NCBI GenBank assembly: GCA_014649155.1
Contig: BMSM01000012.1
Coordinates: 1 to 64,000, forward strand
Reading direction: 5' to 3'
DNA from: Streptomyces griseoviridis
GTDB lineage: Bacteria; Actinomycetota; Actinomycetes; Streptomycetales; Streptomycetaceae
Length of the DNA: 64,000 bases
The position numbers were made by a program, and so were the translations under genes. Of this stretch, positions 44,408-51,602 are shown piece after piece. The notes below the pieces were generated by a model, which searched no databases, was not told the DNA's origin, and saw only the letters and a list, made by a program, of their open reading frames with translations. Numbering within the stretch: the first letter of the stretch is position 1; each line of letters opens with the position of its first letter.

Positions 44408-45673
44408 CTACTTGGCCTCCGCCTTCCGCAGCTCCGCCAGTTCCTCGTCCGACTCCCGGCCGGGCGTCGGCAGGTTGAACTTCGTGATCGCGAACCGGAA
44501 GACCACGTAGTAGACGGCCGCGAAGCACAGTCCCACGAGCACCAGGCCCCACGGGTTGTGGGCGATGCCCAGGTTCAGGGCGAAGTCCACCGCGCCCGCC
44601 GAGAAGCCGAAGCCGTCCTTCATCCCCAGCGCCCAGGTCAGCGCCATCGAGACACCGGTGAGCACCGCGTGGATCGCGTACAGCACCGGCGCGATGAACA
44701 TGAACGTGAACTCGATGGGCTCGGTCACGCCGGTGACGAACGAGGTCAGGGCCAGCGAGAACATCATGCCGCCGACGACCTTGCGCCGCTCGGGACGCGC
44801 GCAGTGGACGATCGCCAGGCAGGCCGCGGGCAGCGCGAACATCATGATCGGGAAGAAACCGGTCATGAACTGGCCCGCGGTCGGGTCGCCGGCCAGGAAG
44901 CGGCCGATGTCGCCGCTCTTGCCCTCGTACTCGCCCGCCTGGAACCAGGGGAAGGAGTTCAGCAGGTGGTGCATGCCGATCGGGATCAGCGCCCGGTTGG
45001 CGACACCGAAGATGCCCGCGCCGACGGCACCCGAGCCGACCAGCCACTCACCGAAGTTGTGCAGACCCGTGCCGAGCACCGGCCAGATGTAACCGAAGAC
45101 GATGCCCAGCAGCAGACCGGCGAAGGCGGAGAGGATCGGCACCAGCCGGCGACCGCCGAAGAAGCCGGCCCAGTCGGGCAGCTTCGTCCGGTAGAACCGC
45201 TGGTACAGCAGGGCCACCACGATGCCCATGACCACGCCCCCGAGGACCTTGGCGTCCACCGGGGCGTCCACCATGACGACCTTGCCGTCCACGGCCGTAG
45301 CGACCTTCGGCAGGTTCTTGTCGGTGAACGTGCCCAGCACGTTCTTGAAGACGAGGTAGCCCACGACCGCCGCGAGCGCCGTCGAGCCGTCCGACTTCTT
45401 CGCGAAGCCGATCGCGATGCCCACGGCGAACAGCAGCGCCATGTTGTCGAGGATGGCGTTGCCGCCGGCCGTCATGAACCCGGCTATCTTCGTCAGGAAC
45501 CCGGGGAACTCGGGACGGCCCAGCATGTCGTTGTTGCCGAGGCGTACCAGCAGCGCGGCGGCGGGCAGCACCGCGACCGGGAGCATCAGGCTGCGGCCGA
45601 TGCGCTGCAGCACAGCCATCACGCCGGCGCCCCTCTTCTTCTCGGCCGCCGGCGCGGCACTGGGCGTGGTCAC
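44408..45673 (-). CDS. nagE2: PTS N-acetylglucosamine transporter, IIC component
   Basis: This 421-residue membrane permease of the phosphotransferase system takes up GlcNAc with phosphorylation. IIC features are MAVLQRIGRSLMLPVAVLP, GVTEPIEFTFMFIAPVLYAI and MHHLLNSFPWFQ. The EIIB domain is not fused and is supplied by nagF. GTG at 45673 was preferred over the ATG at 45685 because GGAGG, which overlaps that ATG codon, sits 5 nt before the GTG. In S. coelicolor NagE2 is the main GlcNAc permease. A double dre operator lies upstream, so DasR control is expected. Confidence 0.9.
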   Translation of the reverse strand: MTTPSAAPAAEKKRGAGVMAVLQRIGRSLMLPVAVLPAAALLVRLGNNDMLGRPEFPGFLTKIAGFMTAGGNAILDNMALLFAVGIAIGFAKKSDGSTALAAVVGYLVFKNVLGTFTDKNLPKVATAVDGKVVMVDAPVDAKVLGGVVMGIVVALLYQRFYRTKLPDWAGFFGGRRLVPILSAFAGLLLGIVFGYIWPVLGTGLHNFGEWLVGSGAVGAGIFGVANRALIPIGMHHLLNSFPWFQAGEYEGKSGDIGRFLAGDPTAGQFMTGFFPIMMFALPAACLAIVHCARPERRKVVGGMMFSLALTSFVTGVTEPIEFTFMFIAPVLYAIHAVLTGVSMALTWALGMKDGFGFSAGAVDFALNLGIAHNPWGLVLVGLCFAAVYYVVFRFAITKFNLPTPGRESDEELAELRKAEAK

Positions 45674-45740
45674 AGCTTCCTCCATAGGGCAGGGCGCGCC
45701 GCCCTGTCGTAAGGAAGGAAGGGGAGGACGGCGTCGTCGC

Positions 45741-45771
45741 AGGTCTACACCACTCAGTGGTGTAGACCTGT
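45741..45771. promoter_or_regulatory. Double DasR dre operator before nagE2
   Basis: AGGTCTACACCACT (45741-45754) and AGTGGTGTAGACCT (45756-45769) form a perfect 29-nt palindrome around a single C. Each arm carries a dre-like core (TGGTGTAGACC), one on each strand; AGTGGTGTAGACCTGT (45756-45771) matches 13 of 16 consensus positions. It lies 68 nt before the nagE2 start. Confidence 0.8.
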
Positions 45772-45834
45772 TGTAGCACGATGAAGGCAGCGTAAGGAAC
45801 CCACGATTCCGCTTCGTGACGCCCGTCGCCCCGG

Positions 45835-47130
45835 CTATCCCTTGGTGACGTCCTCCACCTCGTCCTCCGGCTCCCGCCCCGGCGTCTTCAGGTCGAACTT
45901 CGTGATCGCGAACCGGAAGAGAACGTAGTAGACGACCGCGAAGGCCAGCCCGATCGGAATGATCAGCCACGGCCTCGTCGCCAGATTCCAGTTGATGACG
46001 TAGTCGATCAGCCCCGCGGAGAAGCTGAAGCCGTCCTTCACCCCCAGCGCCCACGTCACCGCCATCGACACCCCCGTCAGCACCGCGTGCGCCGCGTACA
46101 GCAGCGGCGCGATGAAGAGGAACGAGTACTCCAGCGGCTCGGTGATCCCCGTGACGAACGACGTCAGCGCCACCGACAGCATCAGCCCGCCCACCTCCTT
46201 GCGGCGGTGCGGCTTCGCGCAGTGCGTGATGGCCAGCGCCGCGGCCGGCAGCGCGAACATCATGATCGGGAAGAACCCCGTCGTGAACTGCCCCGCGTCC
46301 GGGTCCCCCGCCAGGAACATGTTGATGTCACCGTGCACCACCGTCCCGTCCGGCTTCGTGTAACTGCCGAACTGGAACCACATCGGCACGTTCAGGAACT
46401 GGTGCAGCCCGATCACCAGCAGCGCCCGGTTCGCCAGCCCGAACACCCCCGCGCCCCACGCCCCGATCCCGGTCAGCCAGTCGCTGAAGCTCTCCAGCGC
46501 GTCCCCGATCGGCGGCCACACCCACAGGCACAGCGCCGCGAACACGATCGCCGCGAACGCCATGATGATCGGCACCAGCCGCCGCCCGTTGAAGAACCCC
46601 AGCCAGTCCACCAGCCGCGTCCGGTGGAACCGCTGCCAGAAGTACGCCGCCGCCAGCCCCACCACGATCCCGCCGAACACCCCGGGATTCTGGTAGGTGA
46701 AGGACGTGACCGTCCCCGAACCGTCCGTCAGCTCGCAGCCGATCTGCGGAACCGCCTTCGACCCCTGCGGACAGTCCTCCGGGAACTGCCGCAGCACGTT
46801 GTAGTAGACGAGGAACCCCGCCACCGCCGCCAGCGCCGTCGACCCGTCCGCCTTCTTCGCCATCCCGATGGCCACACCCACGCAGAACAGCAGCGGCAGC
46901 CCCAGCGAACCGTCCAGCAGCGCGCCGCCCGCGCCCGACATCACCTTGGAGACGTTCGTCCAGCCCAGGCCGTCGGCCCCGAACACGTCCGGCTGCCCCA
47001 GCCGGTTGAGGATGCCCGCGGCCGGCAGCACCGCGATCGGCAGCTGAAGACTGCGCCCCATCTTCTGCAAGCCCTGGAACAGCGCATTCCAGCGGGCGCG
47101 TACGGGACTGACCGCGGCGTCGGCACTCAT
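45835..47130 (-). CDS. nagE1: PTS glucose/N-acetylglucosamine-type IIC component
   Basis: This 431-residue paralogue of nagE2 lies in tandem upstream of it. Shared blocks include GRSLQLPIAVLPAAGILNRL, FALPAAALAITHCAKPHRRK and GITEPLEYSFLFIAPLLYAA. It has an insertion with Cys pairs (FPEDCPQGSKAVPQIGCEL) in an external loop that nagE2 lacks, suggesting different substrate handling. AAGGAGG precedes the ATG at 47130. A dre site lies 50 nt upstream. Confidence 0.88.
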   Translation of the reverse strand: MSADAAVSPVRARWNALFQGLQKMGRSLQLPIAVLPAAGILNRLGQPDVFGADGLGWTNVSKVMSGAGGALLDGSLGLPLLFCVGVAIGMAKKADGSTALAAVAGFLVYYNVLRQFPEDCPQGSKAVPQIGCELTDGSGTVTSFTYQNPGVFGGIVVGLAAAYFWQRFHRTRLVDWLGFFNGRRLVPIIMAFAAIVFAALCLWVWPPIGDALESFSDWLTGIGAWGAGVFGLANRALLVIGLHQFLNVPMWFQFGSYTKPDGTVVHGDINMFLAGDPDAGQFTTGFFPIMMFALPAAALAITHCAKPHRRKEVGGLMLSVALTSFVTGITEPLEYSFLFIAPLLYAAHAVLTGVSMAVTWALGVKDGFSFSAGLIDYVINWNLATRPWLIIPIGLAFAVVYYVLFRFAITKFDLKTPGREPEDEVEDVTKG

Positions 47131-47179
47131 CCGGTCTGGCCTCCTTGGCCGGGGAGGGCGGTTTGGCGGCCGTCTGTAC

Positions 47180-47195
47180 GGTGGTGTAGACCAGT
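47180..47195. promoter_or_regulatory. DasR dre operator between nagE1 and nagF
   Basis: GGTGGTGTAGACCAGT matches the dre consensus at about 14 of 16 positions, counting G or C as allowed near the ends. It lies between the divergent genes and may control both. Confidence 0.8.
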
Positions 47196-47312
47196 TGGCG
47201 GACGGTTCCGCTGTCGTGACGCCATCATTCGGTACGTACCGCATGAACGCTCGCGAAGATGGGCCGACTGTGGGTTACTGCGACAAAGCGGTTCGGATCA
47301 GGGAGAAGGAAC

Positions 47313-47546
47313 ATGGCCACCAAGGCTGAGAAGATCGTCGCCGGGCTCGGCGGCATCGACAACATCGACGAGATCGAAGGCTGCATCACCCGCCTCCGCA
47401 CCGAGGTCAACGACCCCTCCCTCGTCGACGAAGCCGCCCTCAAGGCCGCCGGCGCCCACGGTGTCGTGAAGATGGGCAGCGCCATCCAGGTCGTCATCGG
47501 CACCGACGCCGACCCGATCGCCGCGGAGATCGAAGACATGATGTGA
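47313..47546 (+). CDS. nagF: PTS N-acetylglucosamine EIIB component
   Basis: This 77-residue stand-alone EIIB domain receives phosphate on Cys24 in EIEGCITRLRTEV and passes it to the sugar bound by NagE2. The rest, HGVVKMGSAIQVVIGTDADP, is typical of the glucose-family EIIB fold. AGGGAGAAGGAAC precedes the ATG. It is divergent from nagE1 and ends in a strong terminator. Confidence 0.93.
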   Translation: MATKAEKIVAGLGGIDNIDEIEGCITRLRTEVNDPSLVDEAALKAAGAHGVVKMGSAIQVVIGTDADPIAAEIEDMM

Positions 47547-47567
47547 GTCCCGCGCCCACGCGCGCCA

Positions 47568-47598
47568 GGGGGTCCTTCCCGCCCCGGGAAGGACCCCC
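47568..47598 (+). terminator. Terminator after nagF
   Basis: A perfect 13-bp stem, GGGGGTCCTTCCC (47568-47580) and GGGAAGGACCCCC (47586-47598), has a 5-nt loop and lies 22 nt after the stop codon. Confidence 0.9.
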
Positions 47599-47610
47599 TC
47601 CGCATGCCGA

Positions 47611-47616
47611 TAGGCT
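47611..47616 (+). promoter_or_regulatory. Leaderless-type -10 element for rph
   Basis: TAGGCT fits TANNNT and ends 7 nt before the ATG at 47624. The spacer CACCGGC has no Shine-Dalgarno sequence. Confidence 0.6.
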
Positions 47617-47623
47617 CACCGGC

Positions 47624-48361
<738 letters not shown>

Positions 48362-48428
48362 AGACCGGGGAAAGAACGGCGGTCCCGGAGAGCAACTGGA
48401 CCGCCCGCCCCCGCGTCTTGGGAAGTAC

Positions 48429-48456
48429 GGGCGTACGGCCTCACCGCCGTACGCCC
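48429..48456 (+). terminator. Terminator after rph
   Basis: A perfect 11-bp stem, GGGCGTACGGC (48429-48439) and GCCGTACGCCC (48446-48456), has a 6-nt loop in the rph-lipoprotein gap. Confidence 0.75.
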
Positions 48457-48514
48457 GGCGCAGCACCGAAACAGGGGGGCCGCACGGCCCTGTCCGAAGG
48501 GGAGGACCGTACCC

Positions 48515-48919
48515 ATGGCCGCGACCCGACGCCGAAGTCGTCGCACCGCCCTCGCCGCAGCCGCCGTCGCGGCCGTCGCGCTGACCACCGGCCTGACCAC
48601 CGGCTGCGACGCCGTGGACAAGGCACTGGACTGCGTCCGGACCGCCGACGCCATCGCCGACAGCGTCACCGAGCTCCAGCAGGCCGTGGAAGCCGCGGGC
48701 GACGACCCGACACAGCTCCAGGAGTCCCTCGACGCCATCGAGAAGAACCTCGACGACATCGGCGACAAGACCGACGACGCCGACGTCAACCAGGCCGTCG
48801 ACGACCTCGGCGCGGCCGTCGACAACGTCCGCACCGCCGTGCGGGACGGTGACGCGACCCCCGACATCAGCCCCGTCACCGACGCCGCCGGCGAACTGAC
48901 GAAGGTCTGCACACCGTAG
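48515..48919 (+). CDS. Small secreted lipoprotein, unknown function
   Basis: This 134-residue protein has a twin-Arg-rich start (MAATRRRSRRTALAAAAV) and the lipobox GLTTGC with Cys at residue 31. The mature part is acidic and helical, with evenly spaced hydrophobics (TELQQAVEAAGDDPTQLQES, LDAIEKNLDDIGDK), suggesting a coiled-coil bundle. It has Cys40 and a C-terminal Cys. GGGGAGGACC precedes the ATG. No family with known function is recognised. Confidence 0.8.
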   Translation: MAATRRRSRRTALAAAAVAAVALTTGLTTGCDAVDKALDCVRTADAIADSVTELQQAVEAAGDDPTQLQESLDAIEKNLDDIGDKTDDADVNQAVDDLGAAVDNVRTAVRDGDATPDISPVTDAAGELTKVCTP

Positions 48920-48963
48920 GGGCGCCGCGCGGGGCGAGAGGCGGGTCCCGGAATACTGACCCC

Positions 48964-49566
48964 ATGACCCGCCTGATCCTCGCCACCCGCAACGCCGGGA
49001 AGATCACCGAACTCCGCGCCATCCTCGCCGAGGCCGGCCTGCCCCACGACCTGGTCGGCGCCGACGCCTACCCCGACGTCCCGGACGTGGTCGAAACGGG
49101 TGTCACCTTCGCGGAGAACGCCCTGCTCAAGGCCCACGCCCTGGCCCGGGCCACCGGCCTGCCCGCCGTCGCCGACGACTCCGGCCTCTGCGTCGACGTC
49201 ATGAACGGCGCGCCCGGCATCTTCTCCGCCCGCTGGTCCGGCCGCCACGGCGACGACCGGGCCAACCTCGACCTGCTCCTCGCCCAGCTCTCCGACATCG
49301 CCGACGAACACCGCGGCGCGTACTTCGCCTGCGCCGCCGCCCTCGCCCTCCCCGACGGCACGGAACGCGTCGTGGAGGGCAAGCTGATGGGCGTCCTGCG
49401 CCGCGAACCCGCCGGCACGGGCGGCTTCGGCTACGACCCGGTCCTCCAGCCCGAGGGCGAGACCCGTACCTGCGCGGAACTGACCCCTGACGAGAAGAAC
49501 GCCATCAGCCACCGGGGCAAGGCGTTCCGCGAACTGGTGCCGGTGGTGCGGGAGCTGCTGGGCTGA
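48964..49566 (+). CDS. rdgB: XTP/dITP pyrophosphatase (RdgB/HAM1)
   Basis: This 200-residue nucleotide-sanitising enzyme removes inosine and xanthosine triphosphates. Motifs are LATRNAGKITELRAIL, DDSGLCVDVMNGAPGIFSAR, GTGGFGYDPVL and the C-terminal AISHRGKAFREL. AATACT lies 6 nt before the ATG, so the start may be leaderless. Confidence 0.95.
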   Translation: MTRLILATRNAGKITELRAILAEAGLPHDLVGADAYPDVPDVVETGVTFAENALLKAHALARATGLPAVADDSGLCVDVMNGAPGIFSARWSGRHGDDRANLDLLLAQLSDIADEHRGAYFACAAALALPDGTERVVEGKLMGVLRREPAGTGGFGYDPVLQPEGETRTCAELTPDEKNAISHRGKAFRELVPVVRELLG

Positions 49567-49580
49567 GTACGCGCACAAAG

Positions 49581-49615
49581 ACGGCCTGCGAATCAACCTT
49601 CGATTCGCAGGCCGT
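49581..49615 (+). terminator. Terminator after rdgB
   Basis: A perfect 14-bp stem, ACGGCCTGCGAATC (49581-49594) and GATTCGCAGGCCGT (49602-49615), has a 7-nt loop. It abuts the 3' end of the convergent tRNA-Leu gene. Confidence 0.88.
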
Positions 49616-49621
49616 AGCCCG

Positions 49622-49705
49622 TGCGGCGGAAGGGATTCGAACCCTCAAGCCCGATCAAGGGCCACAGATCCTAAGTCTGCTGCGTCGCCATTGCGCCACC
49701 GCCGC
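49622..49705 (-). tRNA. tRNA-Leu (anticodon UAG)
   Basis: On the minus strand the acceptor is GCGGCGG/CCGCCGC with discriminator A, the anticodon stem GCAGA/TCTGT with loop CTTAGGA (anticodon UAG), a long variable arm and the T arm GAGGG-TTCGAAT-CCCTT. The 84-nt length fits a class II tRNA. CCA is not encoded. It reads CUA and probably other CUN codons. Confidence 0.95.
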
Positions 49706-49780
49706 CAGTGCCTGTCATGGTACCGGGAGCAGGGTGCCTGCCCGGTGCCCCCTCGCGTCGGCGGGCGGTCACGAGACGGC

Positions 49781-50248
49781 TCAGATGCCCAGGTCCTTGA
49801 TGATCTTGGCTACGTGGCCCGTCGCCTTGACGTTGTACAGGGCGCGTTCGACCTTGCCCTCCTCGTCCACGACGACCGTGGAGCGGATGACGCCGACGAC
49901 CGTCTTGCCGTAGAGCTTCTTCTCGCCGTACGCGCCGTACGCCTCCAGGACGGACTTGTCCGGGTCGGCGAGGAGGGTGACCTTCAGGGATTCCGTCTCG
50001 CGGAACCTGGCCAGCTTCTCGGGCTTGTCGGGGGAGATGCCGATGACGTCGTACCCGGCGCCGGCCAGCAGGTCGAGGTTGTCGGTGAAGTCGCAGGCCT
50101 GCTTCGTGCAGCCGGGGGTAAGGGCAGCGGGGTAGAAGTAGACGATGACCTTGCGGCCCTTGTGGTCGGCCAGGGACACCTCGGTGCCGTCGGCGTCCTG
50201 GAGGGTGAAGGCGGGGGCCACGTCCCCGGGCTGGAGTCGCTCGCTCAT
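49781..50248 (-). CDS. bcp: Thioredoxin-dependent peroxiredoxin (Bcp/PrxQ)
   Basis: This 155-residue cytoplasmic peroxidase has peroxidatic Cys47 and resolving Cys52 in ALTPGCTKQACDF, the 1-Cys-x4-Cys pattern of atypical 2-Cys PrxQ. Other family blocks are GDVAPAFTLQDADGTEVSL and VIGISPDKPEKLARF. It is divergent from the DUF3618 gene. Confidence 0.95.
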   Translation of the reverse strand: MSERLQPGDVAPAFTLQDADGTEVSLADHKGRKVIVYFYPAALTPGCTKQACDFTDNLDLLAGAGYDVIGISPDKPEKLARFRETESLKVTLLADPDKSVLEAYGAYGEKKLYGKTVVGVIRSTVVVDEEGKVERALYNVKATGHVAKIIKDLGI

Positions 50249-50342
50249 CGGAACAGCGTAACCGGGGGTCCTGACAGTGCGGCGAGGCCCGGAGCTGACA
50301 GACTGTCCGGAACAGCAACAGCATCACATCGGAGGCCGTACG

Positions 50343-50672
50343 GTGGCGGACACGTCGGACACGAGAACCCCGGCGCAGATCGAGGCGGACATCAAGCGCC
50401 GCCGCGAGGTGCTGGCCGAGACGCTCGACGAGATCGGGGTGCGGGTGCACCCGAAAACGATCATGGGAGACGCGAAGGCCAAGGTCGCGTCGGAGATCGA
50501 TCACACGCTCGGACGCGCGTACGTCGGCGTCAACCGTGCCGTGAGCGAGGTGAAGGGCCGCTTCGTGGACGAGCAGGGCTCGCCCCGGCTGGAGCGGATC
50601 GTCCCGGCCGCGCTCGTGGTCGTCGGAGTGGTGGGGCTGGTCGTCCTCGGGACCCGGCGGCGCGGGCGCTGA
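50343..50672 (+). CDS. DUF3618 domain-containing membrane protein
   Basis: This 109-residue protein has the DUF3618 N-terminal pattern TPAQIEADIKRRREVLAETL, then DEIGVRVHPKTIM. It ends in one C-terminal transmembrane helix (VPAALVVVGVVGLVVLG) followed by TRRRGR. The GTG at 50343 has GGAGG 6 nt upstream. These proteins are often near cell-envelope genes; function unknown. Confidence 0.88.
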   Translation: MADTSDTRTPAQIEADIKRRREVLAETLDEIGVRVHPKTIMGDAKAKVASEIDHTLGRAYVGVNRAVSEVKGRFVDEQGSPRLERIVPAALVVVGVVGLVVLGTRRRGR

Positions 50673-50683
50673 GGCGGAGCAGG

Positions 50684-50689
50684 TAGGTT
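50684..50689 (+). promoter_or_regulatory. Leaderless-type -10 element for the GroES-like gene
   Basis: TAGGTT fits TANNNT and ends 7 nt before the GTG at 50697. Confidence 0.55.
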
Positions 50690-50696
50690 CGGGGCC

Positions 50697-51053
50697 GTGA
50701 GCGCCAAGAGAAACGACCACAGCAACCAGGACGACAAGCTGCCCATCCGCATGCTGCACGACCGAGTGCTCGTGCGGCAGGACACCAGCGAGGGCGAGCG
50801 GCGTTCCGGGGGCGGCATCCTGATCCCCGCCACGGCGGCGGTCGGCAAGCGGCTGGCCTGGGCCGAGGTCGTCGCGGTCGGGCAGAACGTGCGGACCGTG
50901 GAGCCCGGTGACCGGGTCCTGTTCGACCCGGAGGACCGGGCCGAGGTCGAGGTGCGGGGCGTGGGGTACGTGCTGATGCGCGAGCGTGATCTGCACGCCG
51001 TGGCGGCGGACCGGTTCGAGGGGTCGGAGGACTCCACGGGCCTGTATCTCTGA
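50697..51053 (+). CDS. GroES-like chaperonin-family protein
   Basis: This 118-residue protein has a Cpn10-type fold: LPIRMLHDRVLVRQDTSEGE, GGGILIPATAAVGKRLAWAE, VVAVGQNVRTVEPGDRVLFD. Compared with GroES it has an N-terminal extension and a C-terminal extension (DRFEGSEDSTGLYL), and no groEL gene is adjacent, so it is probably a stand-alone paralogue. Its stop codon lies inside a 17-bp tandem repeat. Confidence 0.85.
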   Translation: MSAKRNDHSNQDDKLPIRMLHDRVLVRQDTSEGERRSGGGILIPATAAVGKRLAWAEVVAVGQNVRTVEPGDRVLFDPEDRAEVEVRGVGYVLMRERDLHAVAADRFEGSEDSTGLYL

Positions 51054-51126
51054 GACGCCTGTGTCTCCGAGACGCCTGTATCTCTGAGACGCCTGTGTCT
51101 CCGAGACGCCCGTATCTCTGAGGGGC
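51042..51126 (+). repeat. 17-bp tandem repeat spanning the end of the GroES-like gene
   Basis: Five units start at 51042, 51059, 51076, 51093 and 51110. Two variants alternate, CTGTATCTCTGAGACGC and CTGTGTCTCCGAGACGC, giving a 34-bp higher-order period; the last copy has diverged. The TGA stop of the upstream gene is in the first unit. Confidence 0.95.
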
Positions 51127-51134
51127 CGTCGTAC

Positions 51135-51174
51135 GGCGAAGGGGCTGGTGGCCCTTGTCACCAGCCCCTTCGCC
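51135..51174 (+). terminator. Terminator after the GroES-like gene
   Basis: A perfect 16-bp stem (51135-51150 and 51159-51174: GGCGAAGGGGCTGGTG and its complement) has an 8-nt loop and lies between the tandem repeat and the gdx promoter. Confidence 0.88.
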
Positions 51175-51185
51175 GTCCCCTTTGC

Positions 51186-51191
51186 TAGCGT
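51186..51191 (+). promoter_or_regulatory. -10 element of the gdx riboswitch transcript
   Basis: TAGCGT fits TANNNT and lies 5 nt before the first conserved base of the guanidine-III aptamer, placing the transcript start at the aptamer's 5' edge. Confidence 0.6.
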
Positions 51192-51196
51192 GGAGA

Positions 51197-51238
51197 CCCC
51201 GACGAGACGCGCCGTACCGGGTCACGCAAAGACGACGC
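51197..51238 (+). promoter_or_regulatory. Guanidine-III riboswitch
   Basis: The RNA reads CCCCGACGAGACGCGCCG, then TACCGGGTCACGCAAAGACG, then ACGC. This is nearly base-for-base the compact guanidine-III aptamer known from Thermobifida fusca, including the GACGAG start, the GCGCCGTACC block, GGTCA and the AAGACG(A/G)CGC end that forms the pseudoknot. It lies 33 nt before the start codon of a Gdx-type exporter, where the pseudoknot could expose or hide the ribosome binding site GGAGG (51260-51264). Confidence 0.93.
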
Positions 51239-51271
51239 ACCACCGTTCAGTTCGCTTTCGGAGGTGCCGTC

Positions 51272-51592
51272 ATGGCCTGGGTCCTGCTGATCGTCGCCGG
51301 TCTGCTGGAGGTCGGCTGGTCGATCGGGATGAAGTTCACCGACGGGTTCACCCGTCTCGTCCCGTCCCTGTTCACGGGCGCGGGGATCGTCGCCAGCATG
51401 CTGCTGCTGTCGTACGCGTCGCGGACGCTGCCGATCGGTACGGCCTACGGCGTGTGGGTCGGGATCGGCGCGGCCGGCGCGGCGGTGCTCGGCATGGTGG
51501 TGCTGGGTGAGCCGGCGACCGCCGCCCGGATCTTCTTCGTCTGTCTGCTGCTGGTGGCCGTGGTCGGTCTGAAGGCCACCTCCGGTCACTGA
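51272..51592 (+). CDS. gdx: Guanidinium exporter Gdx (SugE, SMR family)
   Basis: This 106-residue four-helix exporter acts as a dual-topology dimer. It has the Gdx signature LLEVGWSIGMKFTDGFTR with the essential membrane Glu, rather than the Emr multidrug version; helix 3/4 include YGVWVGIGAAGAAVLGMVVL. The guanidine-III aptamer just upstream confirms that the natural substrate is guanidinium. GGAGG lies 7 nt before the ATG. Confidence 0.95.
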   Translation: MAWVLLIVAGLLEVGWSIGMKFTDGFTRLVPSLFTGAGIVASMLLLSYASRTLPIGTAYGVWVGIGAAGAAVLGMVVLGEPATAARIFFVCLLLVAVVGLKATSGH

Positions 51593-51602
51593 CCGGCGGG
51601 CC

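Noticed and set aside
51042..51126. Regularly spaced short repeats that could suggest a CRISPR array
   Set aside because: The 17-bp units are directly adjacent with no unique spacers, and no cas genes are present, so this is a tandem minisatellite.
49671..51161. A minus-strand frame running through bcp, DUF3618 and the GroES-like gene
   Set aside because: It contains no recognisable protein and conflicts with three well-supported genes and a tandem repeat.
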